DNA of 64,000 bases from Pseudomonas fluorescens (GCF_018614655.1 NZ_JAGGOG010000010.1:1-64000); one strand, 5' to 3'. Numbered from the stretch's first letter, positions 44,464 to 54,379 are shown. Notes: generated by a model from the letters alone, not told the origin. Program-made: numbers and translations.

Positions 44464-47400
44464 CCTTTCCACGGTTCTTCATTGATCGCCCGATCTTTGC
44501 CATCGTTCTTTCGGTGTTGATGATGATCGCCGGCATCGTTGCCTTCTTTCAGTTGCCGCTCAGTGAGTATCCGGCAGTGACACCGCCGACCGTGCAAGTG
44601 ACCGCGTCCTACCCGGGCGCCAATCCCAAGGTGATCGCTGAAACCGTGGCCGCGCCACTCGAGCAGGCAATCACCGGGGTCGAGGGTATGCTGTACATGT
44701 CGTCGCAATCGGCAACGGATGGTCGAATGATTCTGACCGTCACGTTTGCCCAGGGCACGAACGCCGACATGGCTCAGATCCAGGTGCAGAACCGGGTCTC
44801 GCGGGTGCTGTCGCGTTTGCCTGAGGAGGTGCAGCGCCAGGGCGTCGTCACGCAAAAAAACTCGCCGGACATTCTGATGGTGGTTCATCTGCTGTCGCCC
44901 GACAAACGCTACGACCCGCTCTATATTTCGAACTATGCCTACCTCCAAGTGCGCGACGAGTTGTCCCGCATCCCGGGGATCAGCGACGTGTTGGTGTGGG
45001 GGGCTGGCGAATACAGCATGCGGCTCTGGCTGGATCCGAACCTGATCGCCGCGCGCGGGCTGACGGCGGGCGACGTGATTGCCGCCGTGCGCGAGCAGAA
45101 CGTGCAAGTCGCCGCCGGCTCCGTTGGCCAGGCACCCAATTCCACTGCGGCCTTCCAAGTGACGGTGAACACGCTCGGGCGGTTGACCGACGAGGAGCAG
45201 TTCGGCGACATCATTATTCGCACGGGCAGCGAGGGCCAGGTGACGCGCTTGCGCGATGTGGCGCGCGTCGAAATGGGTGCTGACGCTTATGCACTGCGCA
45301 GCCTGCTTGATGGCGAGCCGGCCGTTGCATTGCAAATCATCCAGAGCCCGGGCGCTAACGCGCTTGATGTTTCACAGGCGGTGCGGGACACCATGCAACG
45401 CCTTGAACGCAACTTTCCGGCGGGGCTTACCTCGCGTATCGCCTATGACCCGACGGTGTTTGTGCGGGCCTCGCTTGAGTCGGTGGCAATCACCCTGTTG
45501 GAGGCGATCCTGCTCGTCGTCATCGTGGTCGTGGTGTTCCTGCGCAACTGGCGGGCTTCACTTATTCCCCTGATGGCGGTGCCGGTGTCGCTGGTCGGCA
45601 CCTTTGCCGTCATGCACCTGATGGGTTTTTCGCTCAACACCTTGTCGTTGTTTGGCCTGGTGCTGTCGATCGGGATTGTCGTCGACGATGCGATTGTGGT
45701 GGTCGAGAACGTCGAACGGCACATCGAAAATGGCGAGGAGCCCACGCAAGCCGCAAGGCGTGCGATGGACGAGGTCACCGGTCCCATCATTGCGATCACC
45801 TCGGTGCTTGCCGCCGTGTTCATTCCGACGGCTTTTCTGAGCGGTTTGCAGGGAGAGTTCTATCGCCAGTTCGCGCTGACTATCGCCATCTCGACCATTC
45901 TCTCGGCGGTCAATTCGCTGACCCTCAGCCCGGCGCTCGCCGGGATGTTGTTGCGTCCGCGCGAGGAGGGAATGGCAAGAGATCCGCGTAGCTTGCGTGG
46001 TCGTGCTGACCGATGGCTCCAGGCGATTGGCCGACCGTTTCAGCGTGCACCGCAGGCTTATAGCAACACGGTGCGCAAGGTTGTTCGGGGCAGCAGTGTG
46101 GCGCTTCTGGTTTACGGTGGGTTGCTTGTGCTGACCTTCTTTGGGTTCCAGGCCGTTCCGCCGGGCTTCGTGCCGATGCAGGACAAATACTACCTGGTGG
46201 GGATCGCCCAACTTCCCAACGGTGCATCGTTGGATCGCACCGACGAGGTCGTCAGGCAAATGTCGAAGATGGCCCTGGCTGAACCTGGCGTTGAAAGCGT
46301 GGTGGCGTTCCCTGGCCTGTCGATCAACGGCTTTGTTAACGTACCGAACGCGGCGGTGATGTTTGTCATGCTCGACCCGTTCAAGGACCGCACCACGCCT
46401 GACCTCTCCGCGAACGCCATTGCCGGGCGCCTGCAAGGGAAATTTGCCGGCATCCAGGACGGATTTCTCGGCGTATTCCCGCCGCCGCCCGTGCCTGGCC
46501 TTGGCGCTACCGGGGGCTTCAAGATGCAGGTCGAGGATCGCGGTGGGGCTGGACTTGAGGCGTTGGTTGAGCAGACCCGGGCACTGATGATGAAAGCCAC
46601 CGAGTCAGGCCAGGTGGCCGGGCTGATGACCAGTGTCGACGTCAATGCACCTCAGCTCGACGTCGCCATTGATCGCACTCAGGTCAAGAGTCAGGGCGTC
46701 CATTTGGCGGATGTATTCGAATCGCTCCAGGTCTATCTGGGCTCCCTTTATGTCAACGACTTCAACCGCTTCGGCCGCACCTACAAGGTGACGGCCCAAG
46801 CCGATGCAGATCACCGCATGCAGGCCGAGGCCATCGGCCGCTTGCAAGTGCGCAACGCGGCCGGGGACATGCTGCCTTTGTCCTCGTTTGTCAGTGTCAC
46901 ACCGAGTTCCGGCCCAGACCGCGTGACTCACTATAACGGCTACCCCTCGGTCGACATCTCGGGCGGTGCGATGGCGGGCGTCAGTTCAGGGCAGGCGGTG
47001 GCGGCCATGGAGCGTCTGGCGAACGAGGTTCTGCCGGAAGGCACGAGCTTTGAATGGACAGATCTCACCTACCAGCAAAAGCTTGCCGGAGACTCGGCGC
47101 TGTTTATCTTCCCGCTGTGTGTGCTGCTCGCTTACCTGATCCTCGCCGCGCAATACAACAGCTGGCTGCTGCCGTTGGCCGTGATGCTGATCGTGCCGAT
47201 GTGTCTGCTCAGCGCGATCGTTGGGGTGTGGCTGGTGGGCGGTGACAACAACGTTTTCGTCCAGATCGGGCTCATTGTGCTGGTCGGTCTGGCCGCCAAG
47301 AACGCCATCCTTATTGTCGAGTTCGCCCGTAGCCGCGAAGCCGAAGGCGCCAGCGCGCTGGAGGCGGTCATCGAGGCGTGTCGACTGCGGCTGCGGCCGA

Positions 47401-47636
47401 TCCTGATGACCTCGCTTGCCTTCGTCGCCGGCGTCGTACCGCTGGTATTGGCCAGCGGCGCGGGGGCTGAGATGCGCCAGGCGATGGGGATCGCGGTGTT
47501 CGCGGGCATGCTTGGCGTGACGTTGTTCGGATTGTTCCTGACGCCGGTTTTTTATGTGGTGATTCGCGCCATGGCAACCCGCTTCGAGCGGCACCGCTCA
47601 AGCGCGAAGCCTCGCCTGGAGGAGAGCACGTCATGA
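44460..47636 (+). CDS. mexQ: RND efflux inner-membrane pump MexQ
   Basis: 1058 aa, full HAE1-RND length. It starts MTFPRFFIDRPIFAIVLSVL. The two large periplasmic loops and twelve membrane helices are in order, with the proton-relay Asp pair in LVLSIGIVVDDAIVVVENVE (TM4) and the NAILIVEFAR motif in TM10. PPGFVPMQDKYYLVGIAQLP marks the docking region. It exports hydrophobic compounds by proton antiport. It overlaps mexP and opmE by ATGA junctions, so all three are translated together. Confidence 0.94.
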   Translation: MTFPRFFIDRPIFAIVLSVLMMIAGIVAFFQLPLSEYPAVTPPTVQVTASYPGANPKVIAETVAAPLEQAITGVEGMLYMSSQSATDGRMILTVTFAQGTNADMAQIQVQNRVSRVLSRLPEEVQRQGVVTQKNSPDILMVVHLLSPDKRYDPLYISNYAYLQVRDELSRIPGISDVLVWGAGEYSMRLWLDPNLIAARGLTAGDVIAAVREQNVQVAAGSVGQAPNSTAAFQVTVNTLGRLTDEEQFGDIIIRTGSEGQVTRLRDVARVEMGADAYALRSLLDGEPAVALQIIQSPGANALDVSQAVRDTMQRLERNFPAGLTSRIAYDPTVFVRASLESVAITLLEAILLVVIVVVVFLRNWRASLIPLMAVPVSLVGTFAVMHLMGFSLNTLSLFGLVLSIGIVVDDAIVVVENVERHIENGEEPTQAARRAMDEVTGPIIAITSVLAAVFIPTAFLSGLQGEFYRQFALTIAISTILSAVNSLTLSPALAGMLLRPREEGMARDPRSLRGRADRWLQAIGRPFQRAPQAYSNTVRKVVRGSSVALLVYGGLLVLTFFGFQAVPPGFVPMQDKYYLVGIAQLPNGASLDRTDEVVRQMSKMALAEPGVESVVAFPGLSINGFVNVPNAAVMFVMLDPFKDRTTPDLSANAIAGRLQGKFAGIQDGFLGVFPPPPVPGLGATGGFKMQVEDRGGAGLEALVEQTRALMMKATESGQVAGLMTSVDVNAPQLDVAIDRTQVKSQGVHLADVFESLQVYLGSLYVNDFNRFGRTYKVTAQADADHRMQAEAIGRLQVRNAAGDMLPLSSFVSVTPSSGPDRVTHYNGYPSVDISGGAMAGVSSGQAVAAMERLANEVLPEGTSFEWTDLTYQQKLAGDSALFIFPLCVLLAYLILAAQYNSWLLPLAVMLIVPMCLLSAIVGVWLVGGDNNVFVQIGLIVLVGLAAKNAILIVEFARSREAEGASALEAVIEACRLRLRPILMTSLAFVAGVVPLVLASGAGAEMRQAMGIAVFAGMLGVTLFGLFLTPVFYVVIRAMATRFERHRSSAKPRLEESTS

Positions 47637-49129
47637 GAAGTCCTTATCAAGCCGTTCTGCTCCCGCTCAGCGCACTTTTCCTGATGGCTGGATGCGTGTC
47701 GGTGGGGCCCGATTACTCAGCGCCCTCGCTGTCCTCGTCGCAGTTTCCTGCCAGCTTCGGCGAGCCCTCTGCGGCGCTCAGTTCGGGCGCGGTCGAGGTG
47801 CAGTGGTGGCGCGCCTTTGACGAGCCTGCGCTCACCACCTTGATCCGGCGTGCACTCGCGGCGAACCATGACATTGGTATCGCTGCCGTGCGGCTCGACG
47901 AGGCCAAGGCGGTGCTGCGCGAGAATCGTCAGGGTTTCTTGCCGCGGGGCGGTCCTGCACTCGGCTATGAGCACGCGCGTCGCAGTGAAGTCGAAACACC
48001 GTCTGGCCAGAGCCGCCATGCCGAAAGCTATCGGGGCGCGCTCGACGCGTCCTGGGAAATTGATCTGTTTGGCCGTGTGCGGCGCTCGGTGGAGGCGGCC
48101 ACTGCCCAGGCGGGTTCTCGTGAGGCGCTGCTGCGTGGGGTGCAAGCGGGCGTTGCGGCCGAGGTGGCGGCCACCTGGTTTGAAATGCGCGGCCTTGAGG
48201 CCGAATTGGCGGTGGTCGCCGACATCAGCCAAAGCCAGCGTGAAAGCTTGAATATGGTCACCCGTATGGTCGGCGCCGATTCGGCCACCGAGTTCGACCG
48301 TCTGCGTGCCGAAGCACTGCTGCGTGGCGTCGAGGCGACGGCCCCCGAGTTGGAGCGTCGCCGGGCGGCTGCGAGCAACGCACTGGCTATCCTTCTTGGC
48401 GAAACACCGCAGACATTCAGATTGCCCGCGGCCAAGCCTGAGGATGAAAGGCTGACCGTTCGAACCCTGGCCGTGGGCGACCCCGCCGGACTGCTTTCAC
48501 GGCGCGCCGATATTGCGGCGGCCGAGCGGAGCCTCGCAGCGGCAACGGCGCGAATTGGAGTGGAAACGGCGGGGCTGTACCCTGAGATCCAGGTGCAAGG
48601 TTCGATCGGGTTCGTTGCCGGGAGCCTCGATGCATTGGGTGAGGCCGGCACACAGTCCAGCTTTATCGGCCCGGCCATTCGTTGGAATCTTCTCGATTTT
48701 GGCCGCGTACGCGCCCGGATCGCCGCCAGCGAATCGCGTACCCAGGAGGCCTTGATCGTCTACGACCAGACGGTGTTGCGCGCACTGCAGGAAACCGATA
48801 ATGCCTTCAGGTCCAATAGCGCGGCGGGCAGCACGCTGCAATTGCGCCTGCTGGAGTCCGCCGCCAATCGCGAGGCGTCACGGTTGGCCAGGCTGCAGTT
48901 TGCCGAAGGCGAGGGGGTTTACCTAGACGTGCTGGAGGCCGAACGGTCGGACTTTGCCAGTCGGCGTGCGCTGACTGTCGCGCGGACCAATCAGCGGCTT
49001 GCGGTTGTCAGCATCTACAAGGCATTGGGTGGCGGGTGGGAGATGTGCGAGCAGGCGGGCCAAGATTGCAGCGGGGCCAAGGGTGTGGCGAGCCTTGATA
49101 GTGGGAAACAAATCGCCCGCAAGCCTTGA
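47633..49129 (+). CDS. opmE: RND efflux outer-membrane channel OpmE
   Basis: 498 aa. It has a lipoprotein signal (LFLMAGC) and two outer-membrane-efflux repeats with long coiled coils (about 60-270 and 280-480). The family blocks QWWRAFDEPALTTLIRRALA and YRGALDASWEIDLFGRVRRS are present, as are SRRADIAAAERSLAAATARI and AIRWNLLDFGRVRARIAASE. It forms the outer-membrane tunnel for MexPQ. It is the last gene of that operon; copA begins 60 bp later behind its own CueR-type promoter. Confidence 0.93.
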   Translation: MRSPYQAVLLPLSALFLMAGCVSVGPDYSAPSLSSSQFPASFGEPSAALSSGAVEVQWWRAFDEPALTTLIRRALAANHDIGIAAVRLDEAKAVLRENRQGFLPRGGPALGYEHARRSEVETPSGQSRHAESYRGALDASWEIDLFGRVRRSVEAATAQAGSREALLRGVQAGVAAEVAATWFEMRGLEAELAVVADISQSQRESLNMVTRMVGADSATEFDRLRAEALLRGVEATAPELERRRAAASNALAILLGETPQTFRLPAAKPEDERLTVRTLAVGDPAGLLSRRADIAAAERSLAAATARIGVETAGLYPEIQVQGSIGFVAGSLDALGEAGTQSSFIGPAIRWNLLDFGRVRARIAASESRTQEALIVYDQTVLRALQETDNAFRSNSAAGSTLQLRLLESAANREASRLARLQFAEGEGVYLDVLEAERSDFASRRALTVARTNQRLAVVSIYKALGGGWEMCEQAGQDCSGAKGVASLDSGKQIARKP

Positions 49130-49156
49130 CCTTGCCAAAGAGGGAAGGTTTAGGCT
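49126..49156 (+). promoter_or_regulatory. CueR-type promoter of copA
   Basis: TTGACC and TAGGCT are separated by 19 bp, and the spacer dyad CCTTGCC ... GGAAGG closely follows the CueR operator known from copA promoters (ACCTTCC ... GGAAGGT pattern). It overlaps the end of opmE by four bases. Confidence 0.88.
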
Positions 49157-49189
49157 TTGTTCAACAGAGACATTTAAAGGGGTAATGCA

Positions 49190-51760
49190 ATGGTTTCCGT
49201 TTCCCAGCAATTAGGCTCCAATCCGTCCACGTCCGCCACGCGTCTGAGCCTGCCGGTGGAAGGCATGACGTGCGCTTCGTGCGTCGGTCGCGTCGAGCGC
49301 GCGCTGAAAGCGGTCCCCGGTGTGCAGATCGCTGCGGTGAATCTCGCCACCGAGCGTGCCGACGTCACCTTCGGTGGCGTGGCTGATCCGCAGGCGGCGG
49401 TACGGGCTATCGAGGGCGCCGGCTACAGCGTCCGTGAAGAGACCACCGAATTGGCGATCGAAGACATGACCTGCGCCTCGTGTGTGGGGCGGGTCGAGAA
49501 GGCGCTGGCGAAAATTCCCGGCGTGCTTGAGGCCAATGTCAACCTGGCGACCGAGCGTGCCCGGGTACGCCACCTTGCTGGGGTTGTCTCGATTGCCGAC
49601 CTTGAAGCGGCGGTCCAACAGGCGGGTTATACCGCCCGGCGCTTATCCGCCGAAACGGCGAATGCCAGCGATCAGGACACCGAGCGCCGTGAAGGTGAAA
49701 CGCGAGCACTGCGGCGCTCGTTGCTGATTGCCGGCGTCCTGACCTTGCCCGTGTTTATCCTCGAGATGGGCTCGCACCTGATTCCTGCGATGCATCATTG
49801 GGTGATGGGTATTCTGGGTCAGCAAACGAGTTGGTATCTGCAGTTCGTGCTCGCCACTCTGGTCCTGTTCGGTCCGGGCCTGCGCTTCTTCCGCAAAGGC
49901 GTGCCCGCGTTGCTGCGCGGTGCCCCCGATATGAACTCGCTGGTGTCGGTCGGCACGGCGGCGGCGTACGGCTATTCGCTGGTTGCGACTTTCGTCCCCG
50001 ATGTGCTGCCGCAGGGCACCGCCAACGTCTATTTCGAAGCCGCGGCGGTGATCGTGACCTTGATCCTGCTCGGGCGCACGCTGGAGGCGGGCGCCAAGGG
50101 GCGAACTTCGCAGGCGATCAAGCGGCTGGTCGGGCTTCAAGCCAAGACCGCACGCGTGGAGCGCAATGGCGAAACGGTCGAGGTACCGCTTGATCAGGTG
50201 ACGACCGGTGACATCGTGTTGGTTCGTCCGGGCGAGAAGGTGCCGGTGGACGGCGAGGTCGTCGAGGGCGCCTCTTATGTGGATGAAAGCATGATCAGCG
50301 GCGAGCCGGTGCCCGTGTCGAAAGGGGTAGGCGCCGAAGTCGTCGGCGGCACGATCAACAAGACCGGGGCTTTCAGCTTCCGTGTCACCAAGGTCGGCGC
50401 CAATACCGTGTTGGCGCAGATCATCCGCTTGGTCGAGCAGGCGCAGGGTTCCAAGCTGCCGATCCAGGCGCTGGTGGACAAGGTGACCATGTGGTTCGTC
50501 CCGGCGGTGATGGCGGCGGCCACGCTGACCTTTCTGGTCTGGCTGATCTTCGGTCCGGCGCCGGCGCTGACCTTTGCGCTGGTCAATGCGGTCGCGGTGC
50601 TTATTATTGCTTGCCCGTGCGCCATGGGGCTGGCCACGCCGACCTCGATCATGGTCGGTACCGGCCGCGCGGCCGAGCTCGGCGTGCTCTTTCGCAAGGG
50701 CGAAGCCTTGCAGGCGCTGCGGGATGTGAGCGTGATTGCGCTCGACAAGACCGGCACGTTGACCAAAGGGCGCCCCGAACTGACGGACTTGGTTCCCGCC
50801 GAGGGCTTTGAATACAACGAAGTGCTGGCGCTGGTGGCGGCCATCGAGACGCGCTCCGAACACCCGATTGCCGAAGCCATCGTCGCCGCCGCCAAGCAGC
50901 GGGATATCACGCTCGCGCCTATCGAGGACTTTGACGCAACACCGGGCTACGGTGTATCGGCCAAGGTTGCCGGCCGGACGGTGGCTGTCGGCGCAGACCG
51001 GTTCATGACGCAGCTCGGTCTTGATGTGAAGGGCTTTGTGGCCACCGCCGAGCGTCTCGGCGCACAAGGCAAGAGCCCGCTCTATGCCGCGATTGATGGC
51101 CGTTTGGCGGCGGTGATTGCGGTCGCCGATCCGATCAAGGAGTCGACGCCCGAGGCGATCAAGGCGTTGCATGCGCTGGGACTCAAGGTGGCGATGATCA
51201 CCGGCGACAATGCAGCGACGGCGGCGGCGATCGCCAAGCAACTGGGGATCGATGAAGTGGCCGCCGAGGTTCTGCCGGATGGCAAGGTCGCGGCGCTAAA
51301 GAAATTCCGCATTAATGGCGCGCGGGTCGCCTTCGTCGGCGACGGTATCAACGATGCACCGGCGCTCGCTGAGGCAGACGTCGGGCTGGCCATCGGCACG
51401 GGAACCGATGTGGCGATCGAGGCGGCAGACGTGGTGCTGATGTCGGGCGACCTGCGTGGCGTGCCGAATGCCATCGCACTCAGTCAGGCGACGATCCGCA
51501 ACATCAAGCAGAACCTGTTCTGGGCCTTTGCCTACAACGCCGTGCTGATTCCGGTCGCGGCGGGCGCGCTGTACCCGGTGAACGGCACGCTGCTGTCGCC
51601 GATCTTCGCGGCGGCGGCGATGGCGCTCTCCAGTGTCTTCGTGCTCGGTAACGCGCTGCGGCTCAAGCGCTTCCAGGCCCCCATGACGGTTGAGGCGCGC
51701 ACCGAGACCCAGGGGAGCGGGGCGGCATCGCCCAAGTCACAGCTGGCGAATGAGCATTGA
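49190..51760 (+). CDS. copA: Copper-exporting P1B-type ATPase CopA
   Basis: 856 aa. Two N-terminal heavy-metal domains carry GMTCASC (about residue 25) and DMTCASC (about 93). Eight membrane helices follow, with the Cu(I) site CPC in [16 protein letters not shown]. The actuator has [15 protein letters not shown], the phosphorylation site is [15 protein letters not shown], the nucleotide-binding pair is [11 protein letters not shown], and the hinge reads [20 protein letters not shown]. It pumps Cu(I) from cytoplasm to periplasm. Its position between opmE and copZ is a local addition relative to P. aeruginosa PAO1, where copA1 lies elsewhere. Confidence 0.96.
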   Translation: MVSVSQQLGSNPSTSATRLSLPVEGMTCASCVGRVERALKAVPGVQIAAVNLATERADVTFGGVADPQAAVRAIEGAGYSVREETTELAIEDMTCASCVGRVEKALAKIPGVLEANVNLATERARVRHLAGVVSIADLEAAVQQAGYTARRLSAETANASDQDTERREGETRALRRSLLIAGVLTLPVFILEMGSHLIPAMHHWVMGILGQQTSWYLQFVLATLVLFGPGLRFFRKGVPALLRGAPDMNSLVSVGTAAAYGYSLVATFVPDVLPQGTANVYFEAAAVIVTLILLGRTLEAGAKGRTSQAIKRLVGLQAKTARVERNGETVEVPLDQVTTGDIVLVRPGEKVPVDGEVVEGASYVDESMISGEPVPVSKGVGAEVVGGTINKTGAFSFRVTKVGANTVLAQIIRLVEQAQGSKLPIQALVDKVTMWFVPAVMAAATLTFLVWLIFGPAPALTFALVNAVAVLIIACPCAMGLATPTSIMVGTGRAAELGVLFRKGEALQALRDVSVIALDKTGTLTKGRPELTDLVPAEGFEYNEVLALVAAIETRSEHPIAEAIVAAAKQRDITLAPIEDFDATPGYGVSAKVAGRTVAVGADRFMTQLGLDVKGFVATAERLGAQGKSPLYAAIDGRLAAVIAVADPIKESTPEAIKALHALGLKVAMITGDNAATAAAIAKQLGIDEVAAEVLPDGKVAALKKFRINGARVAFVGDGINDAPALAEADVGLAIGTGTDVAIEAADVVLMSGDLRGVPNAIALSQATIRNIKQNLFWAFAYNAVLIPVAAGALYPVNGTLLSPIFAAAAMALSSVFVLGNALRLKRFQAPMTVEARTETQGSGAASPKSQLANEH

Positions 51761-51763
51761 TGG

Positions 51764-51794
51764 TTGACCTTGCCACGGGGTCAAACCCCAGTCT
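51764..51794 (+). promoter_or_regulatory. CueR-type promoter of copZ
   Basis: TTGACC followed 19 bp later by CAGTCT, with a spacer containing CCTTGCC and GGGGTCAAAC. The dyad and the -10 are weaker than in the other three sites, so this assignment is less sure. Confidence 0.65.
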
Positions 51795-51826
51795 GGCCAC
51801 GCACTGTACTTAACCAGGAGATGTAT

Positions 51827-52021
51827 ATGCGTCGTTTCAACATTCCAAACATGACCTGCGGTGGTTGCGCCAGGTCCGTCACCAAGGCGCTGCTGAGCGT
51901 CGACCCGCAAGCCCGCATCGAAACCGATCCACCCAGCCGTGAAGTCCGAGTCGACAGTGCCTTGGACGAGGGCACTCTGCTCACAGTGCTTAGCGAGGCC
52001 GGCTACCCGCACCAGCAGTGA
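51827..52021 (+). CDS. copZ: Copper chaperone CopZ (heavy-metal-associated domain)
   Basis: 64 aa from MRRFNIPNMTCGGCARSVTK with a CAGGAG ribosome-binding site; longer versions beginning at a TTG at 51764 would overlap the promoter. The single HMA domain contains the copper-binding MTCGGC. It is cytoplasmic, delivering Cu(I) to CopA and to CueR. In P. aeruginosa the equivalent (PA3520) also lies between opmE and the fluopsin genes. Confidence 0.92.
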   Translation: MRRFNIPNMTCGGCARSVTKALLSVDPQARIETDPPSREVRVDSALDEGTLLTVLSEAGYPHQQ

Positions 52022-52160
52022 CCCACTGATCGAGGCGCCAGGCGTGGGAACTCCACCTGCTGGCGCCCGACAGCCCTCTCTCGAGCGGCATGCTCGAACA
52101 TGCAGTCCCCCTCTTGCGCGCAGTGAACTTGCGTTTAGAAAAATAAATTTCCTACAGGCA

Positions 52161-52191
52161 TTGACCTTGCCATTGCGGGAACCTTTACGAT
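52161..52191 (+). promoter_or_regulatory. CueR-type promoter of the fluopsin-like biosynthetic operon
   Basis: TTGACC and TACGAT are spaced by exactly 19 bp, with the dyad CCTTGCC ... GGGAACC in between. It lies 40 bp upstream of the leader ORF at 52231 and 107 bp upstream of the first enzyme gene, so the operon should be copper-activated. Confidence 0.85.
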
Positions 52192-52230
52192 TTTCCTCAA
52201 CAACAAAAACAACATTCAAGAGGTAGTTCC

Positions 52231-52305
52231 ATGGCTTCTGTCGCCCTCAAAAAAAGCGCTACTCCTTTCATCTCCTTCTTCGCTGAAGGAGATCATCATG
52301 AATAA
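52231..52305 (+). CDS. Short leader ORF (24 codons) overlapping the first biosynthetic gene
   Basis: The ATG at 52231 follows AAGAGGTA and opens a 24-codon frame beginning MASVALKKSATPFISFFAEG and ending at a TAA (52303-52305) inside the next gene. The next ATG (52298) overlaps it by 8 nt, and the strong AAGGAGAT site of that gene lies inside the leader. The peptide has no cysteine. It is either a translational-coupling leader or a small functional peptide. I know of no homologue. Confidence 0.55.
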   Translation: MASVALKKSATPFISFFAEGDHHE

Positions 52306-53323
52306 GCTCAATGCCATTCGCGATGCAGTGAACCCTGAAAGTCTCTGCAACCAAGCGTGTGCTGCCGCTGACGATGCATCAGCTCTCCTGGCCGCAGCGT
52401 TGAAACCCACCGCGACTTACCCCCAAGTCACGCTCGCGCTCGAAGCGCTGCTCGCACTCACTGCGAAGGGCTTGGCGGGGGACACGGCAGCCTATGCGCA
52501 CTACCAGTCGCTGCTCCTGGAGCTGCATATCCCGGGCGACGCTCGCACCGAGCCAACTCGCCGCTGGATGGCGAGCCAGGTGTACCGAATGGAAGACGAG
52601 TTTGCGCCAGCACTGTCTGATTTCTCTGCGCTGCCCGTGGATCAGTTTCGGGAAAAAGTCGACGCCGAGATTGCCGCGCGAACCCGTGTGAAGCACCCCA
52701 TGTCGGTGCATCTTTTCCAGGGGTCGCCGCCGCTGGAGGATGTGCGATTCTTCCTGCAGCACCACTGGAACCGTTCATACAACTTCTACAGCCTGTTGGC
52801 AGAACTCGCGTTTCGCTTCGAAGCCATCGAAGACGCCTCGGTGTTCTATCGCAACCTCTATGGCGAGGCCGGGGCCGAGGCGCCTGATCGCTCGCACCCG
52901 GCGCTGCTCTCGCACCTCATGATGTATTTCGATATTCCGTTGCAAGTCGATTTCCCCGCACTCCATCCGCTGGAAAAGGCGTACCTCAATAACCGCATCC
53001 GTTGTGTCCGCCACACGGATGTCGCCTGGGGCCTCGCGCTGTTGTATGCGGTGGAGTCGGTGAGTTGCGTCAACCACCGGCGCATCTACGAACTGTTGCA
53101 GCGCTTGGGCGTTCCAGAAAAGCCCAGCGAGTTCCATCGCCTGCACGGCACACAGGACGAGATCGACACCGAGGAGATGTGGGAACTGATTGCCAAGCTC
53201 GCGCCGAGTGCAACATTTCAGCGCCAGTTCATGCAGTCGCTGACGCGCCACTTCGAAATCAACCGGGCGTACTTCGATATGTTGTGGCAGCAGATGCAAG
53301 GACAGTCCGGCCAGCCAGCCTGA
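52298..53323 (+). CDS. Heme-oxygenase-like iron enzyme of the fluopsin-type pathway (first)
   Basis: 341 aa, all-helical. It has the PqqC/TenA-like heme-oxygenase fold pattern: RVKHPMSVHLFQGSPPLEDV, then FLQHHWNRSYNFYSLLAELA, NLYGEAGAEAPDRSHPALLS (Glu and His candidate iron ligands), and FHRLHGTQDEIDTEEMWELI in the C-terminal half. It is paralogous to the next gene. In P. aeruginosa two such iron-dependent enzymes (FlcB and FlcD) oxidise, decarboxylate and excise a carbon from a cysteine derivative to make the thiohydroxamate of fluopsin C. Which of the two this one corresponds to cannot be decided here. Confidence 0.85.
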   Translation: MNKLNAIRDAVNPESLCNQACAAADDASALLAAALKPTATYPQVTLALEALLALTAKGLAGDTAAYAHYQSLLLELHIPGDARTEPTRRWMASQVYRMEDEFAPALSDFSALPVDQFREKVDAEIAARTRVKHPMSVHLFQGSPPLEDVRFFLQHHWNRSYNFYSLLAELAFRFEAIEDASVFYRNLYGEAGAEAPDRSHPALLSHLMMYFDIPLQVDFPALHPLEKAYLNNRIRCVRHTDVAWGLALLYAVESVSCVNHRRIYELLQRLGVPEKPSEFHRLHGTQDEIDTEEMWELIAKLAPSATFQRQFMQSLTRHFEINRAYFDMLWQQMQGQSGQPA

Positions 53324-53362
53324 GCCGGCCCGGCGCACCTATAACAATAAGGAATAGACATT

Positions 53363-54349
53363 ATGAGTACGCGGAATTTTTCCCTGCAGCAACTCCAGGG
53401 CCTGCACACGCCGGCTGCTCGCCTCGTCACTGACGCGCTGGCGCCCAGCGCCTCGTCCGCCTCTATTGAAGCGGCGGCCAAAGCGCTTGGCGATCTGACC
53501 GAGTCGGCCCACAAGGGCAACGCCCAGGCCTTCGTCGAGTATCAACAACTGCTCTATATCCTTTCGCTGAGCGACGATGTGGCGACGTCGCTCACCCGAC
53601 GCTGGCTGGCCAATGCCATCTATCGAGTGGAAGAGCGTTTTATCCCTTCGGCGGATATCTCCAGGCCTCTGTCCGAGGCGGGTTTCCAGGAGCGGCTCGA
53701 GCAAGAAATTGCCTCGCAGTCTCGCGAGAAACATCCGATGTCGCAGTATGTGTTCGCAGGCCTGGCCTCGCCTGCACAGCTTCAGGTATTTCTGCGGCAT
53801 CAGTGGTTCCGAACCTTTCGCCTGTATCGGGACGCCGCGGACCTGTTGGTCAACCTGAGTGATGTGGACGAGGCCGCTGCACTTGTCCGCTACCTTTACG
53901 GTGAACTGGGGGAAGAGGACGAGCAACGTTCACACCCTCGGTTGCTGGCCAAGCTGCTCAATGCCGTGGACCTGGAAGGCGACTTTCAGGCGATCTCGAC
54001 GATGCCCGAGGAAGTCGCGTACCTCAACAACCGCGCCAGGTGCTTTCGCAATCCGGACGTCGGCTGGGGCCTTGCCGTGTTCTACGTGACCGAACTGGTG
54101 GTTCCCGGCAATCACGAAAAGCTCTACCACGCTCTGCTCAAGGCCGGTATCAGCGAAGACGCGGCCGAGTATTACAAGATCCACATCAGTCTCGTGCCGC
54201 CGCGAGCCAAGCGTGAATGGCAGCTTATCTCGCGACGCATTCCAGACCCTGGGTTCCAGAACGCGTTCCTGACCTCGTTGTCGCAGCACTTTCGTCTGGA
54301 AAGGGCTTACTACGACGCCGTCTGGGAAGAAATGCAACGCGTGAAATGA
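53363..54349 (+). CDS. Heme-oxygenase-like iron enzyme of the fluopsin-type pathway (second)
   Basis: 328 aa with an AAGGA ribosome-binding site. It aligns along its length with the preceding protein: SREKHPMSQYVFAGLASPAQ, FLRHQWFRTFRLYRDAADLL, YLYGELGEEDEQRSHPRLLA (candidate Glu and His ligands) and YYKIHISLVPPRAKREWQLI. The acidic residues of the C-terminal helix seen in the paralogue are different here, which fits two enzymes with distinct oxidative steps. It is the other member of the FlcB/FlcD pair by context. Confidence 0.85.
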   Translation: MSTRNFSLQQLQGLHTPAARLVTDALAPSASSASIEAAAKALGDLTESAHKGNAQAFVEYQQLLYILSLSDDVATSLTRRWLANAIYRVEERFIPSADISRPLSEAGFQERLEQEIASQSREKHPMSQYVFAGLASPAQLQVFLRHQWFRTFRLYRDAADLLVNLSDVDEAAALVRYLYGELGEEDEQRSHPRLLAKLLNAVDLEGDFQAISTMPEEVAYLNNRARCFRNPDVGWGLAVFYVTELVVPGNHEKLYHALLKAGISEDAAEYYKIHISLVPPRAKREWQLISRRIPDPGFQNAFLTSLSQHFRLERAYYDAVWEEMQRVK

Positions 54350-54379
54350 CACTCCCTGGGACTGCACGAGCCATAGACC

